DNA from: Thiobacillus sp.
GTDB lineage: Bacteria; Pseudomonadota; Gammaproteobacteria; Burkholderiales; Thiobacillaceae
Direction: 5' to 3'
Assembly (NCBI RefSeq): GCF_018780105.1
Contig: NZ_JADMKC010000002.1
Coordinates: 434,001-498,000, forward strand
DNA length: 64,000 bases
The translations under genes and the position numbers were made by a program. Below are positions 15,267 to 24,744 of the stretch, piece by piece. The first letter of the stretch is position 1. Every line of letters starts with the position of its first letter. The notes below the pieces were generated by a model that was not told the origin of the DNA, ran no database searches, and saw only the letters and a program-made list of their open reading frames with translations.

Positions 15267-16084
15267 CCGGCGTGACGGTGAGGGTGGAGCGCGGGGGCAT
15301 CGGGCGCGTCGGCCGGCAAAAAGCGCGGGGCGTCGCGCAATGCGTCGATGAAGTAGCGTTCGAGTTCGGCGGTGAATGCGCCGGCCCGGGCCGGCGGATC
15401 GAAGCGGCGGCCGAGGCGGAAATGGTAGGTGATCGGCATGACCGGGCGCTTGAACAGCGGCCAGCCTTTGCTGAGATAGGGCGAGCTGGTTTCGATGAAC
15501 ACGGTCTGGATCGGTACGTTGGCACGTCCGGCAATCAGCGCCGTGGTGCCTTTGCATTCATTGACCGGCCAGCGCGTGGTGCGGGTGCCTTCCGGGAACA
15601 GCAGCAGCTGGCTGCCGTTTCTGAGTTCGGCCACGGCTTGCTTGATCATGGAGAGCTGCGCGTCGTTGCGGATGTAGCCGGCCATGCGGGCGCCGGCGCC
15701 GAGAAAGACGTTGTCGACGATGTCGGCCTTCATGATGCAGGCGAGGTTGGGCAGGCGCGAAATCACCATCACCGCGTCGAGCAGGCAGGGATGGTTGGGG
15801 GCGACGATGAGCGGGCCCTGGTCGCGCAGCGCATCGAGCGCGCTGAAGTCGAAACGGCAGGCGCCGATCCGGCTGAGCGCGCCGAGGTAGAAGCGAAACC
15901 CAGTGGTGATGCCCCAGCGCCCGAGCGGGACCGCCCAGCGCTTGGGCAGAATGTAATACAGCGGCACCGACAGCGACGACCAGCCGAGCGTGATGATGCC
16001 GAGCAGGATCAGCCCGAACCACAGCGCGCAGATTTCGTACAACGCGTGCAGCTTGCGCTGCAGCGTGCCTGACGCACGGCTCAT
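15263..16084 (-). CDS. 1-acylglycerol-3-phosphate-type acyltransferase
   Basis: 273 residues from the ATG at 16084, overlapping the chorismatase stop by four bases. One or two N-terminal membrane segments (WFGLILLGIITLGWSSLSVPLYYIL). PlsC motifs: NHPCLLDAVM near residue 92 (the H-x4-D box is NHPCLLD) and FPEGTRTTRW. The family transfers acyl groups to lysophospholipid-like acceptors. In pigment clusters it is thought to attach the polyene acid to a lipid. Coupled on both sides in the operon. Confidence 0.85.
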   Translation of the reverse strand: MSRASGTLQRKLHALYEICALWFGLILLGIITLGWSSLSVPLYYILPKRWAVPLGRWGITTGFRFYLGALSRIGACRFDFSALDALRDQGPLIVAPNHPCLLDAVMVISRLPNLACIMKADIVDNVFLGAGARMAGYIRNDAQLSMIKQAVAELRNGSQLLLFPEGTRTTRWPVNECKGTTALIAGRANVPIQTVFIETSSPYLSKGWPLFKRPVMPITYHFRLGRRFDPPARAGAFTAELERYFIDALRDAPRFLPADAPDAPALHPHRHAG

Positions 16085-17112
16085 GCGCCGGCCCCGTCCG
16101 CGATGGCGTGGCCGCCCGAGGCCTCGATCTCGACCAGCAGGTCGGCGCGGCAGACATCGGCCTGCAGGAACACCGCAGTCAGCGGCGCGGCGATGTGTTC
16201 CGCCATGGCCGCACGCACGGCGGCAAGGTCGGCCGGATGACGCACGTAGACTTTGTACGCCAGCCGGTCGAGGCGGAAACCGGCATCGGGCGCCAGCCGG
16301 TTCGCCTCGCCCACAATCGCCGCGATGTTGTGCAGGCATTCGCGTGTTTGCGCCGCCACGTCGCCGCCATGCAGGGTTTGGTGGCCGACGATGCTGGCGG
16401 TACCGGAGATGAACAGCATGGCTTGCCCGCCCAGCCGCACCAGGCCTGCGCGCGAAAACGTCGGGCTGCGCGGGCCGTACTGGCTGGGGTAGTGATAGGC
16501 GGCGAGCTGGCGCGGGTTCTCGATGCCGATCACGTCGGCGCGCGTCGCCAGAAACGCGACGTGCAGGCCGCCGCTGACAGTGCCCAGTGCGCAGGCGGCC
16601 GGCACATTGCCGATCACCGTGCGGCCATGGGCGAGGAAGGCATCCTGGCGGCCGATGTTGAACTGGCGGTAGCGCTCGATCTGGTGGCTTTCCTGGTTGA
16701 TCGCCGGGAAGTAATTCCAGAAGCGCAGTACCGCGCCAAAGCCGCGCGCTTCGAGCAGTTCAAAGATCGACTGGTAAGCCGCTTCGGCGCTGAGCTGCAG
16801 CGGCGGGCGCGCGTCCGGGCTGGTCTCGGCCAGACTCAGGCAGCCGAACAGCAGGCTGTCGTTCTCGCGATAGCGGATCGCGCCCTGGCGGCCGGACTGC
16901 ATCGGGCCGGGGCTGTGCCAGACTTCGCACAGCGCGGTCTCGCCGTTCAGCAGCGGCATGTCCACCGCGAGCAGCGGCAGATCGCCCGCGGCAGTTCCCG
17001 TTGCCGGATGTGAAAAGCAGGCGCCGCCCAGCAGGTCTTCCTGCTCGGGCAGACAGGCCAGCGCTGACGCAGGCAGCAGGCTGAGGCCGAGCAGGGCGTC
17101 CAGTGCGATCAA
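16081..17112 (-). CDS. Chorismatase (FkbO/Hyg5/XanB2-like), hydroxybenzoate synthase
   Basis: 343 residues with two RidA-like halves. YPSQYGPRSPTFSRAGL and MLFISGTASIVGHQT are landmarks of the FkbO/Hyg5 family, with EIEASGGHA at the end. These enzymes hydrolyse chorismate; XanB2 of Xanthomonas gives 3- and 4-hydroxybenzoate, and the former primes xanthomonadin. Which product is made here cannot be read by eye. The gene overlaps the halogenase-like flavoprotein gene upstream and the acyltransferase gene downstream, which ties it to the pigment pathway. Confidence 0.8.
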   Translation of the reverse strand: MIALDALLGLSLLPASALACLPEQEDLLGGACFSHPATGTAAGDLPLLAVDMPLLNGETALCEVWHSPGPMQSGRQGAIRYRENDSLLFGCLSLAETSPDARPPLQLSAEAAYQSIFELLEARGFGAVLRFWNYFPAINQESHQIERYRQFNIGRQDAFLAHGRTVIGNVPAACALGTVSGGLHVAFLATRADVIGIENPRQLAAYHYPSQYGPRSPTFSRAGLVRLGGQAMLFISGTASIVGHQTLHGGDVAAQTRECLHNIAAIVGEANRLAPDAGFRLDRLAYKVYVRHPADLAAVRAAMAEHIAAPLTAVFLQADVCRADLLVEIEASGGHAIADGAGA

Positions 17113-18443
17113 GCCATGCCCTCCGGCTCTTCCACGTAACGGATATTGAACTTGCGGTTCTTCCAGGCCAGCAGCGTGCGCTTCAGGTTGGCGAGCGAGG
17201 CGAGGTAATAAATCGCCTTGAGGATGCGCAGCGAACCCCAGATCGGCGTCTTGCCGTAAATGTCGCCCGCCAGCACCGACAGCAGGGCTTCCTGCACCCG
17301 GAACCTGTTGCTCGGACCCATGAACAGGTCGCGCATGGTGGGGTTGGTGACGCGGTAGATGAACCAGGAAAACTCCTTCGGCCCGTGCTTCATCACCTTG
17401 TCGAAGCGTTTGAGCGCGGCGGCCGATTTTTGTGGCTGGCGCAGGCAGGTGTCGATCGCGTCGGCGCCCTCAAACCCGCTTTTCATCGCCAGCATCACGC
17501 CGGAGGAAAACACCGGGTCGACGAAAGCATAGGCGTCGCCCAGCAGAAGGTAGCGGTCGCCGTGGCTGTGGTCGCAGCTGTAGGAGAAGTTGCCGGTGGC
17601 TTCCACTTCGGACACCAGCTGCGCATCCTTCAAACGCATTGCCATGGCCGGGCACAGCGCGATCTGTTCGAGGAAGAATTCCTTGACCGAGGTCTTGCGC
17701 ATTTTCATGCGATGCGGCCAGGTCACCACGCCGATACTGGTGGTGCCGTCGGCCAGCGGAATGAACCAGAGCCAGCCGTGCTCGAACCAGAAAATGCTGA
17801 TGTGGCCTTCCTTCTTGCCGCAGTTGCGCTGCGCACCGGTGAAGTGGGCATACAGTGCCGAGCTGTTGTGTTTGGGGTTGCGCTGCTTGGCCTTCAGGCG
17901 GTTGCCGAGAAAGGTGTCGCGCCCGGAGGCGTCGACCAGAAAGCGGCAGTGCCAAGTTTCGCTGCGGCCGTCGTCGTGTTCCGCATGCACCAGGGCGCCA
18001 GCGTGGTCCGGCAGGAATTCCACTTCGCGTACCCGGCAGCCCTCGATGACTTCCGCACCTTTGCGACCGGCATTGCGGATCAGGATTTCATCGAACTCGG
18101 ACCGCCGCACCTGGAAGGCGCTCGGCATGCTCTTGTCCCAGGCGTCGGCGAACTCGAAGGTTTGCCGGTGATCGTGCCAGGGCGAAATGAATTCCGCCCC
18201 CCATTTCTGCATGCCGATGGCCTCCACCTCGCTGCGCACGCCCAACTGGTCGAGCAGCGGCATGTTCGCCGGCAGCAGCGATTCGCCGATGTGGAAGCGG
18301 GGGTGATGCGCCTTTTCCAGCAGGGTGACGCGGTGGCCCATTTCGGCTAGCCGCGTGGCGGCGGTGGAACCGGCGGGGCCGCCGCCGATCACCAGCACGT
18401 CGCATTGATGGTCGGCCGATTGAGGCAGGGTTTCGTGCGGCAT
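17109..18443 (-). CDS. FAD-dependent halogenase-like oxidoreductase
   Basis: 444 residues from the ATG at 18443 (AAGGAAAG eight bases upstream). FAD motif GGGPAGST at 20-27, FHIGESLLPANMPLL at 50-64, K80 in GMQKWGAEF, and W-L-W-F-I-P at 224-229, then YLLLGDAYAFVDPVFSSG. WxWxIP is the signature of flavin-dependent halogenases, and K80 aligns by eye with the catalytic Lys of PrnA. Xanthomonadins are brominated, and related clusters carry similar flavoproteins. Halogenation of the aryl head is plausible, although non-halogenating homologues also exist. First gene of the minus-strand tailoring operon. Confidence 0.75.
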   Translation of the reverse strand: MPHETLPQSADHQCDVLVIGGGPAGSTAATRLAEMGHRVTLLEKAHHPRFHIGESLLPANMPLLDQLGVRSEVEAIGMQKWGAEFISPWHDHRQTFEFADAWDKSMPSAFQVRRSEFDEILIRNAGRKGAEVIEGCRVREVEFLPDHAGALVHAEHDDGRSETWHCRFLVDASGRDTFLGNRLKAKQRNPKHNSSALYAHFTGAQRNCGKKEGHISIFWFEHGWLWFIPLADGTTSIGVVTWPHRMKMRKTSVKEFFLEQIALCPAMAMRLKDAQLVSEVEATGNFSYSCDHSHGDRYLLLGDAYAFVDPVFSSGVMLAMKSGFEGADAIDTCLRQPQKSAAALKRFDKVMKHGPKEFSWFIYRVTNPTMRDLFMGPSNRFRVQEALLSVLAGDIYGKTPIWGSLRILKAIYYLASLANLKRTLLAWKNRKFNIRYVEEPEGMA

Positions 18444-18593
18444 GAGACTTTCCTTGAATGGATACAGCACTGCGAAAAGCGTGATCTGAAAATACTGGAC
18501 AACAGCCGGATTTTACCCAAACCCGCCCTGTTGCCGGTATGGAAATTCCGCACCATGTGAATCCCGCCGCGGCCCGATTCCACGGCGGGTCGA

Positions 18594-18622
18594 TTGGGCA
18601 CCCGGGAGGCCCGCGCTATCAT
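18594..18622 (+). promoter_or_regulatory. Candidate sigma-70 promoter of tsaD
   Basis: TTGGGC (18594-18599), a 17-base spacer and TATCAT (18617-18622) lie 31 bases before the tsaD start. The -10 box sits in the loop of a 6-bp hairpin (GCCCGC/GCGGGC, 18609-18628) followed by six Ts. On its own that hairpin would look like a terminator. Confidence 0.45.
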
Positions 18623-18652
18623 GCGGGCTGTTTTTTGCGAGCGTCGCCAACC

Positions 18653-19657
18653 ATGCTGGTGCTGGGTGTTGAATCTTCCTGTGACGAAACCGGTGTCGCG
18701 CTGTACGACAGTACGCGTGGCCTGCTGGCGCACGCCCTGTATTCGCAGATCGCCATGCACAACGACTACGGCGGCGTGGTGCCGGAACTGGCCTCGCGCG
18801 ACCATATCCGGCGCGTATTGCCGCTGACGCGGCAGATTCTGGCCGAGAGCGGCTGCAGCCTCGCCGACCTCGACGGCATCGCCTACACCCAGGGTCCGGG
18901 GCTGGCTGGCGCCCTGCTGGTGGGCGCCGGCATGGCGCGCGCGCTGGCGTATGCACTGGACATTCCGGCGGTCGGCGTGCATCACCTCGAAGGCCACATG
19001 CTGTCGCCGCTGATCTCCGACAAGCCGCCCGAATTCCCCTTCGTCGCCCTGCTGGTGTCGGGCGGCCATACCCAGTTGATGCTGGTGGAAGGCGTCGGCC
19101 GCTACACCCTGCTCGGCGAAACGCTGGACGACGCGGCGGGCGAGGCGTTCGACAAGACCGCGCAGCTGCTTGGCCTGGGCTATCCCGGCGGCCCCGCCTT
19201 GTCGAAGCTGGCCGCCAGCGGCGATGCCAGCCGCTTTACCCTGCCGCGGCCGATGCTGCATTCCGGCGATTTCGATTTCAGCTTTTCCGGCTTGAAAACG
19301 GCCGTGCTGACCCTGGTGAAAAAAGCCGGTGTTGTCGCCGCGCCCGACATCGCGGCGGCGTTTCAGGACGCCGCAGTGGACGTGCTGGTGACCAAAAGCC
19401 TCGCCGCCTGCAAGCACAGCCACGCCCGGCGGCTGGTGGTGGCGGGCGGCGTCGGCGCCAATACGCAGCTGCGCGAACGGCTCACCCGCGAAGCCGCAGC
19501 ACGCGGCATTGCGGTGTTTTACCCGCGCATGGAGTTTTGCACCGACAACGGCGCAATGATCGCGTTCGCCGGCGCGCAAAGGATGGCGCACGCCGCGCCG
19601 GAACTGACGTTTGCGGTCAAGCCGCGCTGGGATCTGGCGACGCTGGAGGCGGTGTAA
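18653..19657 (+). CDS. tsaD: tRNA N6-adenosine threonylcarbamoyltransferase TsaD
   Basis: 334 residues from the ATG at 18653. [15 protein letters not shown] opens the ASKHA fold, H111 and H115 of HHLEGH bind the metal, and VSGGHTQL and [14 protein letters not shown] follow. TsaD with TsaB and TsaE makes t6A37 in ANN-reading tRNAs in the cytoplasm. The gene is divergent from the halogenase operon. In many proteobacteria tsaD sits beside rpsU; here it is about 13.7 kb away. Confidence 0.97.
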   Translation: MLVLGVESSCDETGVALYDSTRGLLAHALYSQIAMHNDYGGVVPELASRDHIRRVLPLTRQILAESGCSLADLDGIAYTQGPGLAGALLVGAGMARALAYALDIPAVGVHHLEGHMLSPLISDKPPEFPFVALLVSGGHTQLMLVEGVGRYTLLGETLDDAAGEAFDKTAQLLGLGYPGGPALSKLAASGDASRFTLPRPMLHSGDFDFSFSGLKTAVLTLVKKAGVVAAPDIAAAFQDAAVDVLVTKSLAACKHSHARRLVVAGGVGANTQLRERLTREAAARGIAVFYPRMEFCTDNGAMIAFAGAQRMAHAAPELTFAVKPRWDLATLEAV

Positions 19658-19851
19658 TGCTGTGTTTTCCCGGCACCAAGGCTGCGGGGATTTTAAGGTT
19701 GTGCTACATGGCTTGACCCGCCCCCGGATTGTTCCTGGCCGGTAAATCGAATCAACCCGACGACACGCAAGGGAGAAAGAACCCGAATGGGAAACGAGAT
19801 GAGGAATAACTTGCCCGGCCCCTTTGATTCACGGCTGCCAGAATGAGGGGT

Positions 19852-20694
19852 TCACTGGCCATGCTTCTCATCTCTTTCATTGATGGTTATCAGGGTATTG
19901 AGTTGCTGCAACACATCCTCGTGGATCGATTTCCAGTCCTTGAGGTGGCGATACCGAATCGCGTATGAGATATGAAAGTTGGAGCGGAATTCTGCATGCA
20001 CGCTGCACCCATTTCCGGTGTCAGGCTGCTTGGCGATGCCGCCCGGGGGTTCTGCGCAGACAAACCAGGCAACCGGCGAACCGCAGGTCCCGTTTTCGAT
20101 CATCGCTCGGCGTTGCACTGACCACACTGACGAGGTTTCAGGATCGGTTACTGTCTTTATGCAGCCTTGCAGTTTTACCCCGTTGGCTTCCAGCGGCACG
20201 TAGTAGGAAGCGACAGGCTCATGTTTCCGCTGTTTAAACACATCAAAGCAGTTTTGCTTTATCAGCAACATTCCGCCCACAGGTTCGTTCACTACACATG
20301 AATATTTGTCCATCGATATCGATAACCAACGCGAAAAAAGAACTTCGTGGCTTTCAGGGCGGATATCTATCCTGGGAGCTTTGCCGCTATCGCCAGACAA
20401 CAACCTTCGCTCGTCTTCTACAGGCATATAAATCCTGAAACTCGGCCCAGTAAGGCCGAAATAGCTACCTTCAATCGGGTACCACCTAAATTTTTTTATC
20501 TTTGCATTGACTGCCACATCCAGCAATTTCTTGCACTGCGCTTTTTCCGGCGTAGGCGCGCCACCATCCATGCACACCTCAAATTTGGTTTGCTTGTCCA
20601 TCAAACTGCAGCCTGATAGCAAACCCACAAACATCCCCGCCAACAATAGAGGCCAAACCAATTGGGTCAGACATGATTTGTTCACGGGGCGCAT
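19852..20694 (-). CDS. Putative lipoprotein of unknown function
   Basis: 280 residues. The N-terminus is a type II signal: a hydrophobic stretch (VWPLLLAGMFVGLL) and the lipobox LLSGC. After that the protein has seven or more Cys residues (C-M-D-G, A-Q-C-K, Y-S-C-V, Q-N-C-F, Q-G-C-I, G-T-C-G, F-V-C-A), suggesting disulfides in the periplasm. No family recognised. Codon use and AT content differ from the flanking genes (AAAT, TTTTTT runs), which may indicate transfer. Confidence 0.6.
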   Translation of the reverse strand: MRPVNKSCLTQLVWPLLLAGMFVGLLSGCSLMDKQTKFEVCMDGGAPTPEKAQCKKLLDVAVNAKIKKFRWYPIEGSYFGLTGPSFRIYMPVEDERRLLSGDSGKAPRIDIRPESHEVLFSRWLSISMDKYSCVVNEPVGGMLLIKQNCFDVFKQRKHEPVASYYVPLEANGVKLQGCIKTVTDPETSSVWSVQRRAMIENGTCGSPVAWFVCAEPPGGIAKQPDTGNGCSVHAEFRSNFHISYAIRYRHLKDWKSIHEDVLQQLNTLITINERDEKHGQ

Positions 20695-20733
20695 TGGTGG
20701 AGGTGGCGGTATGGCCGGCTGACCGGGCTTGAA

Positions 20734-21117
20734 CTAGCGCAGCCAGGCGGCGATGGCCACGATGGCCAGCACGGCGACCGCTGCGCTGAGCCAGACTACC
20801 CGGACCCGGTTGGCTTCGACGCGCTGGACCAGCTGGGTATTCTGCTCGGCCAGCGCCTTGATCAGTTCGGACGAGGCGAACATCTGGCTGTGCAGGTCGG
20901 ACACCGCGGCCTCAAGGGCCAGCGTGCGGGCTTCGAGGGCAGCCAGATTCGGGGTGCCGGGCGCGGCGTCGGGCTGCGGCTTTGTAGCGGCAGGCTGCAC
21001 GGGATGGCCAGCGACGGCGTCCCACAGTTTCTTTGCACCATCCGCCAGTTTGGGGGCGTTCTTGATGACCTCCGCCCACGGCACGCTCTGCAAAACCATC
21101 AACCAGCCGACTGCCAT
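20734..21117 (-). CDS. Small coiled-coil protein with C-terminal membrane anchor
   Basis: 127 residues. The first 35 contain a helical EVIKNAPKLADGAKKLWDAV, a Pro-rich linker follows (about 39-56), then a heptad-like coiled coil (LEARTLALEAAVSDLHSQM and following). A single membrane helix, VVWLSAAVAVLAIVAIAAW, closes the protein. This is a tail-anchored layout. No known family. It lies 26 bases downstream of another membrane protein with coiled coils, so the two may work together. Confidence 0.6.
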   Translation of the reverse strand: MAVGWLMVLQSVPWAEVIKNAPKLADGAKKLWDAVAGHPVQPAATKPQPDAAPGTPNLAALEARTLALEAAVSDLHSQMFASSELIKALAEQNTQLVQRVEANRVRVVWLSAAVAVLAIVAIAAWLR

Positions 21118-21143
21118 GAATGATCCTTTCGTTCAGGCCCTGT

Positions 21144-21944
21144 TCACTGTCGCAGAAACGGATACGCCTCGCGTAGCCCGCGCAGCCATTTTTCGCTGCC
21201 GGTCAGCTGGGCGATCTGGTCCGGGAACAGCAGGAAGCCCACCAGCACCGCGATCAGGCACACCAGGATCAGGGTGCCGAATACGCTTTCCGGGCGCAGC
21301 ACACCCCAGTAGCGGCTGACCAGGAACAGCGTGTCCTTCTTGTGTTCCGACATCGACAGCCAGCGCCGCACCACCCGCACCGCGAGAAACGCGCCCCAGC
21401 CGCCTACCAGCGAGGCGAACACGATGCGGAACATGGCGAACAGGTCGAGCCCGCCGCCCATGTACTGGTGATACAGCCAGGATACGAAGCCGAGTGACAC
21501 CGAGGCGAGGATCGCGATGGCGACGTTGATGAACAGGCGCCGCCGTTCGCGCGCGAGATCGCGCTGGCGTTCGATGAAAAAGCCGTCGATTTCGCGTTTG
21601 AAGTATTCGACCTTGTCCTGCACCAGCGAGGAAATTTCGGACTTGGCCACCGCCATGCGCTGGTCAAGGAGGGTGCCGAGCTTGTCGCCGGCGTAGTCGA
21701 CCAGTTCGCGCACGTCGTCCTTGGTGAACTGGCGCTGTTCGTGCAGTTCGTCGGAAATCTTGTCGAGCTTGGCGTCGATTTCCTGACTGGCTCGCCAGAT
21801 GACATCTTTCAGCTCGCTGCCCGCCTGCGTGACGCCTTCCTTGACCACGCCAGACAGGCGATCGCCGGCGCGGTCGATTGCTTCGCGCGAGACTTCGGCG
21901 AGGCTGTCCTTGGCGTGGTCGATGGATTTCTCGAAAAAGGCCAT
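21144..21944 (-). CDS. Membrane protein with long N-terminal helical region, unknown
   Basis: 266 residues. Residues 1-130 are strongly charged and helical (repeats such as SLAEVSREAIDRAGDRLSGV), with a coiled-coil look. Three membrane segments follow: LFINVAIAILASVSLGFVSW, FRIVFASLVGGWGAFLAV and GTLILVCLIAVLVGFLLFP. No enzymatic motif. The gene starts 18 bases after the plsY stop on the same strand, so it may be transcribed with plsY and with the small tail-anchored protein downstream. Confidence 0.6.
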   Translation of the reverse strand: MAFFEKSIDHAKDSLAEVSREAIDRAGDRLSGVVKEGVTQAGSELKDVIWRASQEIDAKLDKISDELHEQRQFTKDDVRELVDYAGDKLGTLLDQRMAVAKSEISSLVQDKVEYFKREIDGFFIERQRDLARERRRLFINVAIAILASVSLGFVSWLYHQYMGGGLDLFAMFRIVFASLVGGWGAFLAVRVVRRWLSMSEHKKDTLFLVSRYWGVLRPESVFGTLILVCLIAVLVGFLLFPDQIAQLTGSEKWLRGLREAYPFLRQ

Positions 21945-21962
21945 GTCAGTTCGTCTGGAGGC

Positions 21963-22565
21963 TTATGAGCGGGCGCCGATGCGGCCTTCCTCGCCGTTGG
22001 CCAGCTTGATCAGATTGCTCTTGTGACGATAGACCAGCAGCAGCGCGATCACCAGCACCGCGACGGTGGCGGTGCCCCAGCCCAGCAGCAGGCCGGAATA
22101 CACCGGCGCCAGGATCGCGGTGACGAGCGCCGCCAGCGAGGAAATGCGGAATACCTTGGCCATGAACAGCCAGGTAGCCAGGCACGCCAGGCCGAGCCAG
22201 GGGTTGAGGCCGACCAGCACGCCGAGCGCGGTGGCGACGCCCTTGCCACCCTGAAAGCGGAAAAACACCGGGTATAGATGGCCGGCAAACACCGCCAGCG
22301 CGCACAGCAGAGCGATGTCTTCCGTCAGGCCGAATTGCGGCGCCAGCATGCGCGCCAGCACCACCGCCACCCAGCCTTTCAGCGCGTCGCCCAGCAGGGT
22401 CAGCGCGGCGGCGGTCTTGCGCCCGGTGCGCAGCACGTTGGTGGCGCCGGGATTGCCCGAGCCGAAGCTGCGCGGGTCGGGCAGGCCCATGAGCTTGCTG
22501 ACGATGACGGCAAACGATAAGGAACCGATGAGGTAGGCGCCGATGACAAATAGCAGCGTGGTCAT
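21963..22565 (-). CDS. plsY: Glycerol-3-phosphate acyltransferase PlsY
   Basis: 200 residues from the ATG at 22565. An integral membrane enzyme that moves the acyl group from acyl-phosphate to glycerol-3-phosphate, the first step of phospholipid synthesis. The three family motifs are visible: [13 protein letters not shown] (37-49), [21 protein letters not shown] (about 95-115) and [11 protein letters not shown] near the C-terminus. Divergent from folB with 54 bases between the starts, an arrangement shared with many proteobacteria. Confidence 0.95.
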   Translation of the reverse strand: MTTLLFVIGAYLIGSLSFAVIVSKLMGLPDPRSFGSGNPGATNVLRTGRKTAAALTLLGDALKGWVAVVLARMLAPQFGLTEDIALLCALAVFAGHLYPVFFRFQGGKGVATALGVLVGLNPWLGLACLATWLFMAKVFRISSLAALVTAILAPVYSGLLLGWGTATVAVLVIALLLVYRHKSNLIKLANGEEGRIGARS

Positions 22566-22619
22566 AACGAAGTCAGTAAAATGGCGGGTTTTGGATGGGC
22601 CCCAAGCGGGCGCGGCGCG

Positions 22620-22982
22620 ATGGATATCTTGTTTTTGCGGGACTTTCGTCTCGAACTGATTATCGGCGTATACGAATGGGAACGCAAAGTGCCGCAGCCG
22701 GTCCGGCTCGACCTCGAAATCGGCCTGGCCAACAGCAAGGCGGGTGACACCGACAATGTGGCCGACACCATCGACTACGGTGCGGTGGCGATGCGGGTGA
22801 AGGACTATCTGCACAACGCGCCTCAGCCGATCACGCTGGTGGAAACGGTAGCCGAGCATGTCGCCGCCATCGTGCTCAACGAGTTCGGTTCGCCGTGGGT
22901 GAAGGTGTCGGTGACCAAGTTCGCCATCGTGCCCGGCATCAAGGAACTGGGCATCTGCATCGAGCGCGGCAGCCGCGCGTGA
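22620..22982 (+). CDS. folB: Dihydroneopterin aldolase FolB
   Basis: 120 residues from the ATG at 22620. [21 protein letters not shown] holds the conserved Glu, [16 protein letters not shown] the Tyr, and the C-terminal [15 protein letters not shown] the catalytic Lys region. It converts dihydroneopterin to 6-hydroxymethyldihydropterin in folate synthesis. The stop overlaps the GTG start of a TauE/SafE gene (GTGA), so the two are translationally coupled. Confidence 0.95.
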   Translation: MDILFLRDFRLELIIGVYEWERKVPQPVRLDLEIGLANSKAGDTDNVADTIDYGAVAMRVKDYLHNAPQPITLVETVAEHVAAIVLNEFGSPWVKVSVTKFAIVPGIKELGICIERGSRA

Positions 22983-23731
22983 ACTTTGAACAGATTGCCG
23001 CCGGCCAGATTGCCAGTGCGGTGGCCATCCTGCTGGCGGCGTATTTCATCCGCGGCATCACCGGGTTTGGTTCGGGGCTGGTGTCAGTGCCCTTGCTGGC
23101 GCTGTTCCTGCCGCTGCAGTTTGTGGTGCCGCTGATCCTGCTGCTGGATTTCACCGCGTCGATCGTGATCGGCGGCCTGCATTTCAAGCGCGTGAAGTGG
23201 GATGAAATCGGCATTTTGGTTCCGTTCGGCGTGATCGGCGTGATCGCCGGCACCACGCTGTTGGTCAAACTGCCGACAGAGCCGATGCTGTATGCGCTGG
23301 CCGGCTTCGTGTTCGTGTTTGCGCTGCGCAGCGTGCTGAACCTGCACGGCGATAAGCTGATTTCGCGCGGCTGGGCCGTGCCGGCCGCGCTCACCGGCGG
23401 CACCGTGGGCGCGCTGTTCGGCACCGGCGGGCCGCCGTATGTGATTTACCTGAACCACCGCATCCGCGACAAAAGTGATTTGCGGGCGACTTTTTCGGCG
23501 CTGTTCTTTACCGAAGGCCTGACCCGCATCGCCAGCTTCCTGATCGTCGGCCTGCTGTTGTCGCGCGAGATCTGGATCGCGTATTTTGCCGCCTTGCCCA
23601 TCATGCTCGGCGCGCTCTATCTCGGCGGGCGCGTGCATGTCGGCTTGAGCCAGACGCAGATGACGCGACTGGTCGGCGTGTTGTTGCTGGTGTCGAGTGT
23701 GTCGCTGTTATTCAAGGCCATGAACGTATGA
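22979..23731 (+). CDS. TSUP-family (TauE/SafE) membrane transporter
   Basis: 250 residues from the GTG at 22979. Eight or so membrane segments. The family motif is [16 protein letters not shown] near residue 20, and [21 protein letters not shown] is its repeat in the second half. TSUP proteins are linked to export of sulfite, sulfoacetate or other organic anions. The substrate here is unknown. The stop overlaps the ATG of the next gene by four bases. Confidence 0.85.
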   Translation: MNFEQIAAGQIASAVAILLAAYFIRGITGFGSGLVSVPLLALFLPLQFVVPLILLLDFTASIVIGGLHFKRVKWDEIGILVPFGVIGVIAGTTLLVKLPTEPMLYALAGFVFVFALRSVLNLHGDKLISRGWAVPAALTGGTVGALFGTGGPPYVIYLNHRIRDKSDLRATFSALFFTEGLTRIASFLIVGLLLSREIWIAYFAALPIMLGALYLGGRVHVGLSQTQMTRLVGVLLLVSSVSLLFKAMNV

Positions 23732-24699
23732 ATACATCCCAACAAAAGCAGTCTGAGTCGCTGCATTTCCAGTCCGTCTCCTTCACCGGCCTCGCGCCCG
23801 GTGCGCGCCTCATCGTGCTGGGCGCCGTGCATGGCAACGAAACCTGCGGTACCCAGGCGATCCGCCGCGTGATCGGCGAGATCGAATCGGGGCAGCTCGG
23901 CATCATGGCGGGGCAGGTGACTTTTGTGCCGGTCACCAATCCGCTGGCCTACGCATTGCACCGGCGCATGGGCGACCGCAACCTCAACCGCAATCTGGTG
24001 CCGACCGACACGCCGACCGAGTTCGAGGACCGCATCGCCAACTGGCTGTGCCCCTTGCTCGCACAGCACGATGCCCTGCTCGACCTGCATTCTTTCCATA
24101 CTGCAGGCAAGCCTTTCGTCATGCTGGGGCCGCTGGACAACAGCGGCGCGCTGGAGCCGTTTGCGCGATCAGCCGAGGAAACCGCGCTGGCGCTGCGGCT
24201 GGGAGTGCATCGCTTCGTCGACGGCTGGCTCGATACCTACGCTGCCGGCGTTGCGCGGCGGGTGGCAGCCGGCGTTTCGGCGCGCGAAGCCGACGCACGC
24301 TACGGCGTCGGCACCACCGAATTCATGCGCGCGCACGGCGGCATCGCGCTCACCCTCGAATGCGGCCAGCACGACGACCCCGCCGCGCCCGCCGTCGCCT
24401 ATCAGGCCATCTGCAACACTTTGGCGCATCTTGGGCTGACGGCCGCAGCCGCGCCGCAGGCGGTGACCGACACCGAAGCGCTGAGCCTGTATCAGGTCAT
24501 CGACCGAGTTCACGCGGAAGATGCATTCAGCCGCCACTGGTCGAGCTTTGACCGTTTGCACGCAGGCGACCTGATCGGAACGCGCCACGACGGCACGCCG
24601 GTGCGGGCGGACACCGATGGCTATGTCGTGTTCCCCAATCCCAATGCGCTACCCGGCCAGGAGTGGTTCTACCTCGCCAAACCCAGCAGGCGGGTGTAA
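23728..24699 (+). CDS. Succinylglutamate desuccinylase/aspartoacylase-family protein
   Basis: 323 residues. Zinc ligands are in LGAVHGNETCGT (H-x2-E) and in LLDLHSFH, with ALTLECGQHDD near residue 215 giving the catalytic Glu. The family are M14-related carboxypeptidase-fold amidohydrolases that remove acyl groups from amino acids. No signal peptide, so it acts in the cytoplasm. It is followed by a glutamate-cysteine-ligase-like gene and a second member of the same family, suggesting a joint small-molecule or peptide pathway. Confidence 0.85.
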   Translation: MNTSQQKQSESLHFQSVSFTGLAPGARLIVLGAVHGNETCGTQAIRRVIGEIESGQLGIMAGQVTFVPVTNPLAYALHRRMGDRNLNRNLVPTDTPTEFEDRIANWLCPLLAQHDALLDLHSFHTAGKPFVMLGPLDNSGALEPFARSAEETALALRLGVHRFVDGWLDTYAAGVARRVAAGVSAREADARYGVGTTEFMRAHGGIALTLECGQHDDPAAPAVAYQAICNTLAHLGLTAAAAPQAVTDTEALSLYQVIDRVHAEDAFSRHWSSFDRLHAGDLIGTRHDGTPVRADTDGYVVFPNPNALPGQEWFYLAKPSRRV

Positions 24700-24744
24700 C
24701 TTTTTTCATCGCACTGTCGTTGGGTGGCGTCAGGAGTATGCGCT

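Noticed and set aside
19789-19848. A 19-codon frame starting MGNEMRNNLPGPF with GGGAGAA upstream
   Set aside because: Too short to support alone and followed by a convergent gene; could be a leader peptide but nothing downstream on that strand needs one.
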